Below, piece by piece: positions 53,455 to 61,879 of a stretch of DNA of 64,000 nt. The stretch covers positions 1-64,000 of the forward strand of contig NZ_FRBU01000001.1 of the NCBI RefSeq assembly GCF_900142695.1, written 5' to 3'. The notes below the pieces were generated by a model, which saw only the letters and a list, made by a program, of their open reading frames with translations, was not told the DNA's origin and made no database searches. The stretch is from Flavobacterium xanthum. GTDB lineage: Bacteria > Bacteroidota > Bacteroidia > Flavobacteriales > Flavobacteriaceae. Numbering within the stretch: position 1 is the first letter of the stretch; each line of letters opens with the position of its first letter. Both the position numbers and the translations under genes were made by a program.

Positions 53455-54324
53455 ATGAATATTATTGACGACCTGAAATTACAATACAATATAGGAGGAA
53501 TAGTAACCAAGTTAATCCTTTGGAACGTAGCTTTATTTGTTTTTCCATGGTTGTTCTTCGCTCTTCTATCGCTGTTGGGTTTTCCTATTGATTATCTTCA
53601 ATTTGTGAGTTTGTCTTCTAATCCGGCTCATTTGCTTTGGAAACCTTGGTCGTTGCTTTCGTATGCCTTTTTTCATAGTGGAATCATGCATATTGTTTTT
53701 AATATGATTGTTTTGAATTTTTCTGGGCGATTATTTATGACCTATTTTACGGCTAAACAATTACTTGGATTGTATGTGTTGAGTGCTATTTTTGCTGGAA
53801 TATGCTACATGCTTGTGTTCTATGTTTTGAATATCAATGCGCCAATTGTAGGAGCTTCTGCCGCTATAATGGCTATTTTGGTGGCAACTACGACGTATCA
53901 TCCTTTGATGGATCTTCGCTTGTTAATAATTGGAAATGTCAAGCTATGGCATGTTACGGCGGTCATTATCTTCATCGATTTAGTGCAACTGCGTTCTGAA
54001 AATATGGGCGGACATATTTCTCATCTTTCAGGAGCCTTATTTGGGTTTATTTTTATTAAATTGCTTCAAAATGGAACCGATTTAAGTAGGGGTGTTTCTC
54101 GTTTTTTTGGTTTTTTTGCAAATTTGTTCCAAAAAAACAAAACAACTCCATTTAAAAAGGTGCATAAAAATTATACCAAGCCAGTAGAGAAAAGTATTCC
54201 CAAAATAATCACTAAAGATAAATCGCAACAGCAAATTGATGAAATTTTGGATAAAATCAGTCAGTCCGGTTATGATAGTTTAACGAAAGAGGAAAAAGAA
54301 TTTTTATTCAAGGTAGGAAAGTAA
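53455..54324 (+). CDS. Rhomboid intramembrane protease (second of two)
   Basis: The 289-residue protein has the rhomboid fold with Ser135 in VGASAAIM and His190 in ISHLSGALFG; the first-loop motif is SYAFFHSGIMHIVFNM. The active-site loop GASAA differs from GASGA in the first copy. A basic soluble tail (about 205-289, rich in Lys/Thr) ends in a helix KISQSGYDSLTKEEKEFLFK, which is a short conserved C-terminal segment often seen in this Bacteroidetes rhomboid type. It lies in the mutL operon. Confidence 0.92.
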   Translation: MNIIDDLKLQYNIGGIVTKLILWNVALFVFPWLFFALLSLLGFPIDYLQFVSLSSNPAHLLWKPWSLLSYAFFHSGIMHIVFNMIVLNFSGRLFMTYFTAKQLLGLYVLSAIFAGICYMLVFYVLNINAPIVGASAAIMAILVATTTYHPLMDLRLLIIGNVKLWHVTAVIIFIDLVQLRSENMGGHISHLSGALFGFIFIKLLQNGTDLSRGVSRFFGFFANLFQKNKTTPFKKVHKNYTKPVEKSIPKIITKDKSQQQIDEILDKISQSGYDSLTKEEKEFLFKVGK

Positions 54325-54498
54325 TTTATAATTGCAGGGTAATAAAATCCGACTTTCATCTCGTCCGATAGTGTTATATTAAAAGAAAAAGAATGACAAA
54401 AATGAAATTCTTTTACGCGCTGCCGAAGTAGATTGTTTAAATTTTTTTACTTGCTTGAAATCCACTTTTGCTGTTTGTAAAAATAAAAAAGATAGAAA

Positions 54499-55545
54499 AT
54501 GAAAAATCTTTCATGGTTTAATAAAGGAATGTTTCTTCTAAATAGTTTGCTAGTATTGGTGACCTTTGTAGCGTATGTTTTGCCTTTTTTAGCGCCAAAA
54601 TCTTTTCCCCTGTTGTCTGTTTTGACACTTTTCATGCCTCTTTTCTTTATTTTTAATGCGTTGTTTTTTATCTATTGGGCGATTCAATTTAAAAAACAAT
54701 TGATTGTCTCAGGCTTAGTTTTACTGTTAGGAATCACATTTATAAATAAATTTTATAAATTTTCGGAGCCAAAATTTTCCAAAGAAGAAAAAGATTTTAC
54801 TGTAATGAGTTACAATGTTCGCCTGTTGAATGTATTTAAATGGATTGAACGAGATGATGTACCTGAGGATATAGTAGCGTTTATTAATGATAAGAACCCG
54901 GATATCTTGTGTATACAAGAATATTCACCGTCAGCAAATATTGATTTGAAAGTGTATCCGCATCGCTATATTTTTACAGATGGAGATCAAATTAAAACTG
55001 GTCAAGCTATCTTTTCTAAATTTCCTATTCTGAATCAGGGAAATATTATTTTTCCTAATTCCAGTAATAATGTTGTTTTTGCCGACATTAAAAAAGGGAA
55101 AGATATTATTAGAGTGTATAACATGCATTTGCAATCGATAAAAATATCTCCTGACGTGAATGAAATTGATGAAAATATCGATGTTATCAATCAGCAAAAA
55201 TCGCAAAAGCTTTTTATTAGAATAAGTAAAGCTTTCAAGCAGCAGCAGCAGCAAGCAGAGCTGTTCAAGGAACATAAAATGAAATGTATTTATCCAGTTA
55301 TCATTTGTGGTGATATGAATAACAGTGCCTTTTCATACGTGTACAGAAGCATCAAGGGCAAGATGAAGGACGGCTTCGAAGAGGCAGGAACGGGTTTTGG
55401 GGAGACTTATAAATTCAGGTATTACCCTGCTCGAATTGATTATATTTTTGCTGACGAAAAGATGACCGTTAAAAAATTTGAAAGTTTTTCTAATTTTATT
55501 AACTCAGATCATTTTCCTATTATGGCTAGATTATCGTATGAGTAA
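54499..55545 (+). CDS. Membrane-anchored endonuclease/exonuclease/phosphatase family protein
   Basis: The 348-residue protein has three N-terminal membrane helices (about 10-31, 37-60, 66-85) and an EEP catalytic domain on the outer or periplasmic side. Catalytic marks: MSYNVRLLN, ILCIQEYSP (metal-binding Glu), GDMNNSAFSYVYR and SDHFPIMARL (Asp-His). The substrate may be a phospholipid, a sugar phosphate or nucleic acid; I cannot tell. It follows the two rhomboids on the same strand and converges with the WbqC gene. Confidence 0.9.
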   Translation: MKNLSWFNKGMFLLNSLLVLVTFVAYVLPFLAPKSFPLLSVLTLFMPLFFIFNALFFIYWAIQFKKQLIVSGLVLLLGITFINKFYKFSEPKFSKEEKDFTVMSYNVRLLNVFKWIERDDVPEDIVAFINDKNPDILCIQEYSPSANIDLKVYPHRYIFTDGDQIKTGQAIFSKFPILNQGNIIFPNSSNNVVFADIKKGKDIIRVYNMHLQSIKISPDVNEIDENIDVINQQKSQKLFIRISKAFKQQQQQAELFKEHKMKCIYPVIICGDMNNSAFSYVYRSIKGKMKDGFEEAGTGFGETYKFRYYPARIDYIFADEKMTVKKFESFSNFINSDHFPIMARLSYE

Positions 55546-55560
55546 TTTTAATAGTATATG

Positions 55561-56187
55561 CTATTGAACAATCAGTTTTTGTTCTCTTAGATAATCCATC
55601 GCGTATTTTCCTTCATTAAAAAGCAAGTCTAAAACACTTAGGTTATTGATAAAGCCATGTTTGTCATCAAAAACTTGAGTATACTTGTCAAAAACCGAGA
55701 GGTCTTTTTTTCCATTAACCAAAGGTCTAAAATCAGAAATTATAAGAGTATCGGCGCCATGAAAATATTCTGCCGTCGTGTGGTACTCTATTTTCATACG
55801 CAAGCATTTAAAAACAATAGTTAATGCTTCAAAATTTAAATCTAACAAGAATTCTTGTTTTTTTTCAAAAATTGGTCGGATGTCATCTTCGAAAAATTCA
55901 AAAAAAGGAGAACTTCGGTACGCCGCTTCAAGAGATTTGAAATGTTGTTTTTGCCAGTCAAAATCATTTTCAATTCTAACATCTTTAGTTTTTTGATGGC
56001 TTTCTTTCGAATGTTTTATTGGGATATTTAGCAATTGAATTCCGTTTGGACTGTAAATATACGTGCGATTTCGGTTTGTTTGTTTCTGGAAATTATCCTC
56101 TATTTCAAAGGTAACCGTGTCTGCTTGTACCATTGCTGCAAAATGGCTTACGGATGGGAAATAGGTGGGATGTAGTAAAATGTTCAT
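55561..56187 (-). CDS. WbqC family protein
   Basis: The 208-residue protein matches the WbqC-like family (MNILLHPTYFPSVSHFAAMV, NRTYIYSPNGIQLLNIPIKHS, KSLEAAYRSSPFFEFFEDDI, NLSVLDLLFNEG). The family occurs in O-antigen clusters and next to lepB in Flavobacteriaceae, as here; its biochemical role is unknown. A perfect inverted repeat lies between it and lepB. Confidence 0.88.
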   Translation of the reverse strand: MNILLHPTYFPSVSHFAAMVQADTVTFEIEDNFQKQTNRNRTYIYSPNGIQLLNIPIKHSKESHQKTKDVRIENDFDWQKQHFKSLEAAYRSSPFFEFFEDDIRPIFEKKQEFLLDLNFEALTIVFKCLRMKIEYHTTAEYFHGADTLIISDFRPLVNGKKDLSVFDKYTQVFDDKHGFINNLSVLDLLFNEGKYAMDYLREQKLIVQ

Positions 56188-56198
56188 TTGTTTATGTG

Positions 56199-56244
56199 TT
56201 TAGGGTTTAAAGTGTAAGGTTGTTGTATCACTTTAAACCCTAAA
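56199..56244. repeat. Perfect 16-bp inverted repeat between lepB and wbqC
   Basis: TTTAGGGTTTAAAGTG (56199-56214) and CACTTTAAACCCTAAA (56229-56244) are exact inverted copies around a 14-base loop. It could be a terminator without a clear T run, or a mobile palindrome. Confidence 0.65.
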
Positions 56245-56260
56245 CTTTAACTATTTTTAT

Positions 56261-57814
56261 TTACCCTTTGTTCGCTTTTCTTTTGCTCCAAAAATATTCT
56301 CCTACAAAGAAGAGTACTAAACCAAGTAGAAACAATTTAAAGTACGATTGTGGTTGACCTTCACCACTAACAGTTGTGAAAACTCTGTCCCAACGTATTT
56401 TATTTAGTCCTTTTCCATTTGGGTCAATGCTTAGCCAGATAAAAACAGGTTTCCCTACAATGTGATTTTCAGGAACAAATCCCCAATACCTGCTGTCTTC
56501 AGAGTTATGACGGTTGTCTCCCATCATCCAGTAATAATTTTGTCCAAAAGTATAACTAGTGGCAATTTGACCATTTATTCGAATCTCTGAACCGTTAACT
56601 TTCAAATCATTGTTCTCATAATCACTTATAATTGCCTTGTAAAACGGTAATGTTTCTGTTGTTAACGGAACTGTCTTTCCTTTTTCTGGAATATAGATTG
56701 GACCATAATTATCCCTATTCCACTTGTTGATGTGGGGAAAAATACCATTGTCTACGTCGTTAGAAATTTGTCTAACAACAGCAGTTATACCAGGTGTGTT
56801 TTTTAGTCGCTGAGCTCCAGCTTCGGTTAAAGCACTCAAAAACAAGGTGTCTCTTTTTGTGTCGTCAGTGAAAAAAGCAGGATCTGTGATGTCTAAATCT
56901 TTAAATAAATATTCAAGATTGACTGCTGTTTTTCCATCAAAAGCTACTTTATAAGAAAACTGCGGTTTGGCTCTTTCTGGTAACTGCAATAGTTTCCCAT
57001 CGATATAAATGACACCGTCTTTTATGGATAAGTTGTCACCTGGAATTCCAACGCATCTTTTTACATAATTCGATTTTTTATCAACAGGTTTATAAGCGCG
57101 TCTTTTTGAAGTATCAAAAAATTTAAATACGGTATCTACAGGCCAATTGAAAACAACGATGTCGGTGCGATCAATATTCTGAATACCCGGCAATCTCATA
57201 TAAGGCAACTGTGGATAGGTCAGGTAGGATTTATTTTTTGTCAAAGGAATAGAGTCATGCACCATGGGTAAAGCAATCGTGGTCATAGGGACTCTGGCGC
57301 CATAATTCATCTTGCTTACAAATAGAAAGTCTCCTACTAATAATGATTTTTCTAATGACGAGGTTGGAATGGTGAAGGGTTGAATTAAATAGGTATGTAC
57401 TATTGTGGCAACCACCACCGCAAAAAGTAGCGAGCTAATCGTGTCTGCAGTTTTGTTTCGAGGGGTTAAACTTCTATCTGCTACGTACTCTAATTTTTGA
57501 GTATAATTTACATAATAGATGTAAAATCCAAGTGTAACAATTCCTAAAAAAGTGTCTACTCCAGATCGTTTTCCAAAACTACGCAACGTTTCCACCCAGA
57601 TTACTGGGAAAATAATTAGGTTGATAATGGGTAGGAATAATAAAACGGTCCACCAAGTAGGGCGCCCAATTATTTTCATTAAAACAATGGCATTATAAAC
57701 TGGAATAGCGGCTTCCCATCGTTTTCTTCCTGCGCTCTCGTATAATTTCCATGTTCCTAAAAAGTGTACTACTTGTAGAATAAGGAAAAATATAAACCAT
57801 TGATATGCTGACAT
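56261..57814 (-). CDS. lepB: Signal peptidase I, long flavobacterial form
   Basis: The 517-residue protein is much longer than E. coli LepB. The N-terminus (about 1-105) carries three or four membrane helices of the DUF5684 type. The peptidase follows: membrane helix about 126-144, nucleophile Ser153 by alignment in IPTSSLEKSLL, general base Lys in VKRCVGIPGDN, and GDNRHNSEDSRYWGFVP near the end. It removes signal peptides at the outer face of the inner membrane. The S-S-L-E version of the usual S-M motif is worth noting. dapB is upstream on the same strand. Confidence 0.93.
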   Translation of the reverse strand: MSAYQWFIFFLILQVVHFLGTWKLYESAGRKRWEAAIPVYNAIVLMKIIGRPTWWTVLLFLPIINLIIFPVIWVETLRSFGKRSGVDTFLGIVTLGFYIYYVNYTQKLEYVADRSLTPRNKTADTISSLLFAVVVATIVHTYLIQPFTIPTSSLEKSLLVGDFLFVSKMNYGARVPMTTIALPMVHDSIPLTKNKSYLTYPQLPYMRLPGIQNIDRTDIVVFNWPVDTVFKFFDTSKRRAYKPVDKKSNYVKRCVGIPGDNLSIKDGVIYIDGKLLQLPERAKPQFSYKVAFDGKTAVNLEYLFKDLDITDPAFFTDDTKRDTLFLSALTEAGAQRLKNTPGITAVVRQISNDVDNGIFPHINKWNRDNYGPIYIPEKGKTVPLTTETLPFYKAIISDYENNDLKVNGSEIRINGQIATSYTFGQNYYWMMGDNRHNSEDSRYWGFVPENHIVGKPVFIWLSIDPNGKGLNKIRWDRVFTTVSGEGQPQSYFKLFLLGLVLFFVGEYFWSKRKANKG

Positions 57815-57882
57815 AGTTTTTTGTTTAAAGTTTGAAGTTTAAGGTTGTCTCGTTAAAAATTTGCTTAAACAGCCGAATAATT

Positions 57883-58584
57883 TTATTTTAATTCTAAAAC
57901 ATCTTTCATTGTAAAAACGCCTTGTTTGCCCACAATCCATTCTGCGGCAATTACAGCGCCTAGTGCAAATCCTTCGCGATTGTGTGCAGTATGTTTTATT
58001 TCGATCGCGTCTACCGCTGAATTGTAAGTCACCGTGTGTGTTCCTGGTACCGTTCCAATGCGCTTGGTTGCGATGTGAATTTGCTTGGTGTCTGGAGTTT
58101 CTAAAGTCCAGTCGGTATAGGAACTATTTTCAATTACTCCTTTGGCTAATGATATTGCTGTACCGCTAGGTGCATCAAGTTTTTGGGTGTGATGAATTTC
58201 TTCCATTGAGACTTTATAACTATCGAATTTTGACATGATTTTAGCCAAATATTCATTGAGCTCAAAGAAAATATTCACTCCTAAGCTAAAGTTCGAACTA
58301 GAAATAAATCCGCCATTTGTAGCGGCACATAGTTTGGTCATTTCATCATACTGTTCCAGCCAGCCTGTTGTACCGGAAATAACAGGTACGTTCGCATGAA
58401 AACAAGCAGAAATATTGGTCACCGCAGCTGTTGGAACGCTAAAGTCAATAGCTACATCTGCTGTAGAAAGTCCCTCAAAAGTGTTGTTTTCCTCTTTTTT
58501 CAAAACAATTTGATGGCCTCTTTCCAATGCAATTCGCTCAATTACCTGGCCCATTTTTCCGTATCCTAAAAGCGCAATTTTCAT
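57883..58584 (-). CDS. dapB: 4-hydroxy-tetrahydrodipicolinate reductase
   Basis: The 233-residue enzyme reduces HTPA in the lysine/diaminopimelate pathway. NAD(P) binding is in IALLGYGKMGQVIE, the substrate site in HHTQKLDAPSGTA, and SSNFSLGVNIFFEL is a family mark. I start at ATG 58582-58584 (MKIALLGYG), the conserved N-terminus; the frame extends 14 codons upstream into the neighbouring small gene. It is shorter than the E. coli enzyme (about 273), as in other Bacteroidetes. Confidence 0.96.
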   Translation of the reverse strand: MKIALLGYGKMGQVIERIALERGHQIVLKKEENNTFEGLSTADVAIDFSVPTAAVTNISACFHANVPVISGTTGWLEQYDEMTKLCAATNGGFISSSNFSLGVNIFFELNEYLAKIMSKFDSYKVSMEEIHHTQKLDAPSGTAISLAKGVIENSSYTDWTLETPDTKQIHIATKRIGTVPGTHTVTYNSAVDAIEIKHTAHNREGFALGAVIAAEWIVGKQGVFTMKDVLELK

Positions 58585-58588
58585 TTGT

Positions 58589-58789
58589 TTATTTTTTAAA
58601 TTTTGAATACTGCAGCAGTCCTGCAAACAGCAGTCCTAGCAGAATTCCAGCGATGAACCCAGAAAAGAAATTATTCATTCGAATAGGTTCCAAGGCATGA
58701 ATTTCTGAATAATTTATTAAAGTAATTAACAGTAAAACTGTGGTAATGATAAAAAAATATTTCTTACCTATTTTAGTGAGTAATGACAT
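58589..58789 (-). CDS. Small two-helix membrane protein
   Basis: The 66-residue protein has two membrane helices (about 11-28 and 43-60) and a basic C-terminus (YSKFKK). It lies 4 bases from dapB and 42 bases after DUF5683, so it is expressed with them. I do not recognise a family. The tight spacing and clean hydropathy support a real gene. Confidence 0.6.
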   Translation of the reverse strand: MSLLTKIGKKYFFIITTVLLLITLINYSEIHALEPIRMNNFFSGFIAGILLGLLFAGLLQYSKFKK

Positions 58790-58831
58790 ACTGATCGTTT
58801 GTTTGATAGCTTTCTTGTTTTCGAATTTGGA

Positions 58832-59392
58832 CTAGAAAGTATAATTAAATGTTAGTCCTACATTTGTCTTTAATGTTACATCATTTGGGTAAAGAACGGG
58901 TCTTACAGATAAGTTTTCATCGACATTGAACTGTATTAAAGCCGCATCTACATTGGCATCAAGAATATTTAAGGCATAAAATGCCAAAGTAACTAAAGCT
59001 GATAAATCGCGGTTGCGTTGGTAGAATTTTTGTCCGGCAATTAATCGATTGTTGTCTAGGAAAGCTAAGTCATCTGTGACTAATCCCTCCAATCTGCTTT
59101 TGTAGGCGTCTCTATATTGATTGTATTTTTTATTGTTATCAATATAAAAATAAATACTGGTTCCTAGCGCCCCGTATACAAGGGGTATTTTCCAATATTT
59201 TTTGTTATACGCTTGGCCTAATCCCGGTAAAATAGCCGAATAGAATGCTGCCTTTGCAGGAGTCAACGGGTCGATATCATTTGATTTCAAAGTATCTCTA
59301 GCGACCAACACCGCTTCTGTTTCCGTTTGTGCAAAAACGGCAGTGTTTCCTAACGAAAAAAGGAATAGAGCGATGAAAATGATTTTATTCAC
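58832..59392 (-). CDS. DUF5683 domain protein
   Basis: The 186-residue protein has a signal peptide (FIALFLFSLGNTAVFAQ) and a DUF5683 domain (PAKAAFYSAILPGLGQAYNKKYWKIPLVYGALG, YRDAYKSRL; read in parts). It is a known Bacteroidetes family of unknown function, regularly next to parB. It starts at a GTG (59390-59392) whose first base overlaps the parB stop (TAGTG), so its translation is coupled to parB. Confidence 0.88.
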   Translation of the reverse strand: MNKIIFIALFLFSLGNTAVFAQTETEAVLVARDTLKSNDIDPLTPAKAAFYSAILPGLGQAYNKKYWKIPLVYGALGTSIYFYIDNNKKYNQYRDAYKSRLEGLVTDDLAFLDNNRLIAGQKFYQRNRDLSALVTLAFYALNILDANVDAALIQFNVDENLSVRPVLYPNDVTLKTNVGLTFNYTF

Positions 59393-60291
59393 TATTCGTT
59401 TATTAGTTTGATAATTCTGTTAAAATCTTCTTCTGAGTGAAAAGGAATGGTTATTTTTCCTTTACCATTACCAGCGACTTTAACATCTACTTTGGTTCCA
59501 AAATAATTGGTAAAAGTGCTTTTTTGAGCATCTGCGATTTCAAATGACGCTGCTTTTGGCTTAGATGCTGTTTTTGGTTTTAAGCTTTCCTGATAATTTT
59601 TTACCAAAGCTTCCGTGTCACGTACCGAAAGATTTTGGCTTACAATTTTCTGATAAATATCCGTTTGAATATCTTGATCTTCAATATTGATTATAGCTCT
59701 TCCATGACCCATACTGATAAAACCATCACGAATGCCCGTTTGGATGATTGGATCCAACTTTAAAAGTCTCAAGTAATTAGCAATTGTAGAGCGTTTTTTA
59801 CCAACGCGTTCACTCATTTGTTCCTGTGTCAATTGAATTTCATCAATCAAACGTTGGTACGAAAGGGCAATTTCTATTGGATCTAAATCATGGCGCTGGA
59901 TGTTTTCCACCAAGGCCATAACCAATGATTCATTGTCATTTGCGATTCGGATATAAGCGGGCACGGTTGTTAATCCAACCAAAGTAGAAGCACGAAGACG
60001 GCGCTCTCCAGATATTAATTGGTATTTATTAAAATCTAATTTCCTAACGGTAATGGGCTGAATAACACCAAGTTCTTTAATAGATGTGGCTAATTCTCTA
60101 AGGGATTCCTCATTGAAATTACTTCGGGGCTGAAAAGGATTAATCTCAATTGCTTCAATTTCAAGTTCAATGATGTTTCCTACCACTTTATCTGCATTTT
60201 TATCTGCAACAGATTTGATATCGTTCTCAGGATCTTTTAATAACGCGGATAATCCTCTGCCTAAGGCTTGTTTTTTTATTGCTTTTGCCAT
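59392..60291 (-). CDS. parB: Chromosome partitioning protein ParB
   Basis: The 299-residue protein has the ParB N-terminal CTPase/nuclease-like domain (LEIEAIEINPFQPRSNF, LISGERRLRAS), the helix-turn-helix (LTQEQMSERVGKKRSTIANYLRLL) and a C-terminal dimer region. It binds parS sites and loads onto DNA near the origin. It lies 4 bases after parA. I did not find a clean parS (TGTTTCACGTGAAACA-like) in the window. Confidence 0.97.
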   Translation of the reverse strand: MAKAIKKQALGRGLSALLKDPENDIKSVADKNADKVVGNIIELEIEAIEINPFQPRSNFNEESLRELATSIKELGVIQPITVRKLDFNKYQLISGERRLRASTLVGLTTVPAYIRIANDNESLVMALVENIQRHDLDPIEIALSYQRLIDEIQLTQEQMSERVGKKRSTIANYLRLLKLDPIIQTGIRDGFISMGHGRAIINIEDQDIQTDIYQKIVSQNLSVRDTEALVKNYQESLKPKTASKPKAASFEIADAQKSTFTNYFGTKVDVKVAGNGKGKITIPFHSEEDFNRIIKLINE

Positions 60292-60295
60292 AAAA

Positions 60296-61063
60296 CTATT
60301 TACTGTTTTTCTTTATAACTTCTTGAGCTAGGTGCAAATAATTAGTTGCTCCTTTGCTTGTTGCGTCATAATTTATAATGCTTTCGCCAAAACTTGGTGC
60401 TTCACTCAATTTCACATTTCGCTGAATTATAGTCTCAAAAACCATATCATTAAAATGTTTCTGCACCTCTTCTACCACTTGATTGGACAAACGCAAACGG
60501 GAGTCGAACATCGTCAATAACAATCCTTCAATGTCTAAATCTGGATTGTGAATTTTTTGGATACTTTTGATGGTGTTCAGCAATTTTCCCAAACCTTCTA
60601 ATGCAAAATATTCGCACTGAATTGGGATAATTACAGAATCTGCCGCTGTCAAAGCATTTAATGTAAGTAATCCTAACGATGGTGCGCAATCTATGATGAT
60701 AAAATCATAGTCGTCCTTGACACTTTCTAGTGCCTTTTTAAGCATATATTCCCGATTTTCTTTATCTACCAATTCAATTTCAATGGCTACAAGATCAATA
60801 TGCGAGGGAATCACGTCTACATTTATTGCAGTACATTTTATGATGGCCTCTTTTGGTGTGTGACTGTGTTCTAGAATTTGATACGTTCCTATTTCAACAG
60901 ATTCGACATCAATTCCTAATCCTGATGAGGCATTTGCCTGTGGATCAGCATCAATAAGTAATACTTTTTTTTCTAAAACTCCCAATGAAGCCGCAAGATT
61001 AACTGATGTTGTAGTCTTTCCAACGCCTCCTTTTTGATTAGCAATCGCGATGATTTTGCCCAT
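60296..61063 (-). CDS. parA: Chromosome partitioning ATPase ParA/Soj
   Basis: The 255-residue Walker-type ATPase shows the deviant Walker A KGGVGKTTTSVNLAAS, DADPQANASSGLG and DCAPSLGLLTLNAL. It has no N-terminal HTH, so it is the chromosomal Soj type. With ParB it segregates the origin region. It is the first gene of the parA-parB-DUF5683-small protein-dapB-lepB run. Confidence 0.97.
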   Translation of the reverse strand: MGKIIAIANQKGGVGKTTTSVNLAASLGVLEKKVLLIDADPQANASSGLGIDVESVEIGTYQILEHSHTPKEAIIKCTAINVDVIPSHIDLVAIEIELVDKENREYMLKKALESVKDDYDFIIIDCAPSLGLLTLNALTAADSVIIPIQCEYFALEGLGKLLNTIKSIQKIHNPDLDIEGLLLTMFDSRLRLSNQVVEEVQKHFNDMVFETIIQRNVKLSEAPSFGESIINYDATSKGATNYLHLAQEVIKKNSK

Positions 61064-61404
61064 TTATTTTTCTAAATTTTGAACCGTAAAAATACAATTA
61101 TTTATGGTTTCTAAAAATCTATTTTGTTAACATTTGTTAAAGCTTGATTCCTCGCTATTTGACATTTCTAATTAGTTAAAATAGCTTTGCTTGTGAAAGA
61201 GCGAACGCGGTATACTATCTGACTCAAGAAAAATGCGAAATCCGAATGTCGCGGTTATTTACTGCCATCCTAGCAAAGACTACTGACGCTCAAAAAGCTA
61301 CGGTCGACAGTGATGTAAGCGAATTGCTGTTCTAATAAAATTGCGTCTTAATTTCTACAATAGTTTGCTTAAGCCAAAAATAATGCTATCTTTGCACCCG
61401 CTTT
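61064..61404. other. Intergenic region upstream of parA with a GC-richer island
   Basis: The first 100 bases are AT-rich and probably hold the parA leader. From about 61190 to 61335 the composition is visibly richer in G and C, unlike its flanks. It contains an open frame of about 49 codons ending at a TAA (61333-61335), with an ATG at 61246 giving 29 residues (MSRLFTAILAKTTDAQ...). I do not recognise it; it may be a remnant, a small gene or RNA. The promoter of tRNA-Pro lies at its right end. Confidence 0.4.
61364..61394 (+). promoter_or_regulatory. Promoter of tRNA-Pro
   Basis: TTTG (61364-61367), a 19-base spacer and TATCTTTG (61387-61394), 11 bases ahead of the mature tRNA 5' end. Confidence 0.7.
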
Positions 61405-61479
61405 CGGGGTGTAGCGTAGCTCGGTTATCGCGCCTGCTTTGGGAGCAGGAGGCCGCAGGTTCGAATCCTGCCACCCCGA
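61405..61479 (+). tRNA. tRNA-Pro (UGG)
   Basis: A complete cloverleaf of 75 bases: acceptor CGGGGTG with CACCCCG, anticodon arm CCTGC-TTTGGGA-GCAGG with anticodon TGG, and T arm GCAGG-TTCGAAT-CCTGC. CCA is not encoded. Its 3' 30 bases, from 61450, are repeated at 61808 and 62166. Confidence 0.95.
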
Positions 61480-61480
61480 C

Positions 61481-61507
61481 AAAAGCCGAACAATATGTTC
61501 GGCTTTT
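61481..61507 (+). terminator. Terminator within repeat unit 1
   Basis: Perfect 12-bp stem AAAAGCCGAACA / TGTTCGGCTTTT with a 3-base loop and a T run, starting 2 bases after the tRNA. Confidence 0.85.
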
Positions 61508-61521
61508 TTTATTTTACAGCT

Positions 61522-61767
61522 ATGTACATTGTCTACATAATTCAGAGTGAAACTTCTTTTAAATACTACACGGGTCAAACGCATGACCTTGTCGATAGAT
61601 TATACCGACATAATTCTGGCTTTAGTTTGTCTACAAAATCTGGAATGCCATGGATTTTGATTTATCAAGTTGAACATTCAACACGTTCAGAGGCTATGAT
61701 TTTAGAAAATAAAATAAAAAAAAGAGGCGCGAAAAGATATTTAGAAGATCTTGGTTTTTTTAAATAA
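61522..61767 (+). CDS. Small GIY-YIG nuclease, copy 1
   Basis: The 81-residue protein is a single GIY-YIG domain of the URI/YhbQ type: YIVYIIQS and YYTGQT form the two motif strands (the YIG triad reads YTG), RLYRHNSG carries the conserved Arg and His, and Glu in SEAMILENKIKKR is the metal ligand. I start at ATG 61522 because the earlier ATG at 61495 lies inside the terminator hairpin. Its position right behind a tRNA 3'-end copy, within a duplicated unit, suggests that it belongs to the element that makes the duplications. No DNA-binding domain is attached. Confidence 0.9.
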   Translation: MYIVYIIQSETSFKYYTGQTHDLVDRLYRHNSGFSLSTKSGMPWILIYQVEHSTRSEAMILENKIKKRGAKRYLEDLGFFK

Positions 61768-61770
61768 ATG

Positions 61771-61837
61771 TTTGGTAGCTCGGATGTAGCGTCCCGCATA
61801 GGCGGGAAGGCCGCAGGTTCGAATCCTGCCACCCCGA
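61771..61837 (+). other. tRNA-like pseudo-structure at the unit 1/unit 2 junction
   Basis: A D-arm-like stem GCT/AGC, a 6-bp stem TCCCGC/GCGGGA with a 4-base loop in place of the anticodon arm, and an intact T arm plus 3' acceptor strand (CACCCCGA). The 5' acceptor strand is missing, so it cannot be a working tRNA. An identical one lies at 62129-62195. Confidence 0.7.
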
Positions 61838-61838
61838 C

Positions 61839-61865
61839 AAAAGCCGAACAATATGTTCGGCTTTT
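61839..61865 (+). terminator. Terminator within repeat unit 2
   Basis: Identical to the hairpin at 61481-61507, shifted by 358 bases. Confidence 0.85.
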
Positions 61866-61879
61866 TTTATTTTACAGCT

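Noticed and set aside
61064..61404. Replication origin next to parA/parB
   Set aside because: No cluster of DnaA boxes (TTATCCACA-like) and no clean parS site is visible; parAB alone does not place the origin here.
61369..61584. Minus-strand frame across tRNA-Pro and the terminator
   Set aside because: It is the antisense of a tRNA and a hairpin; such frames give a well-known spurious protein type (containing WQDSNLRP).
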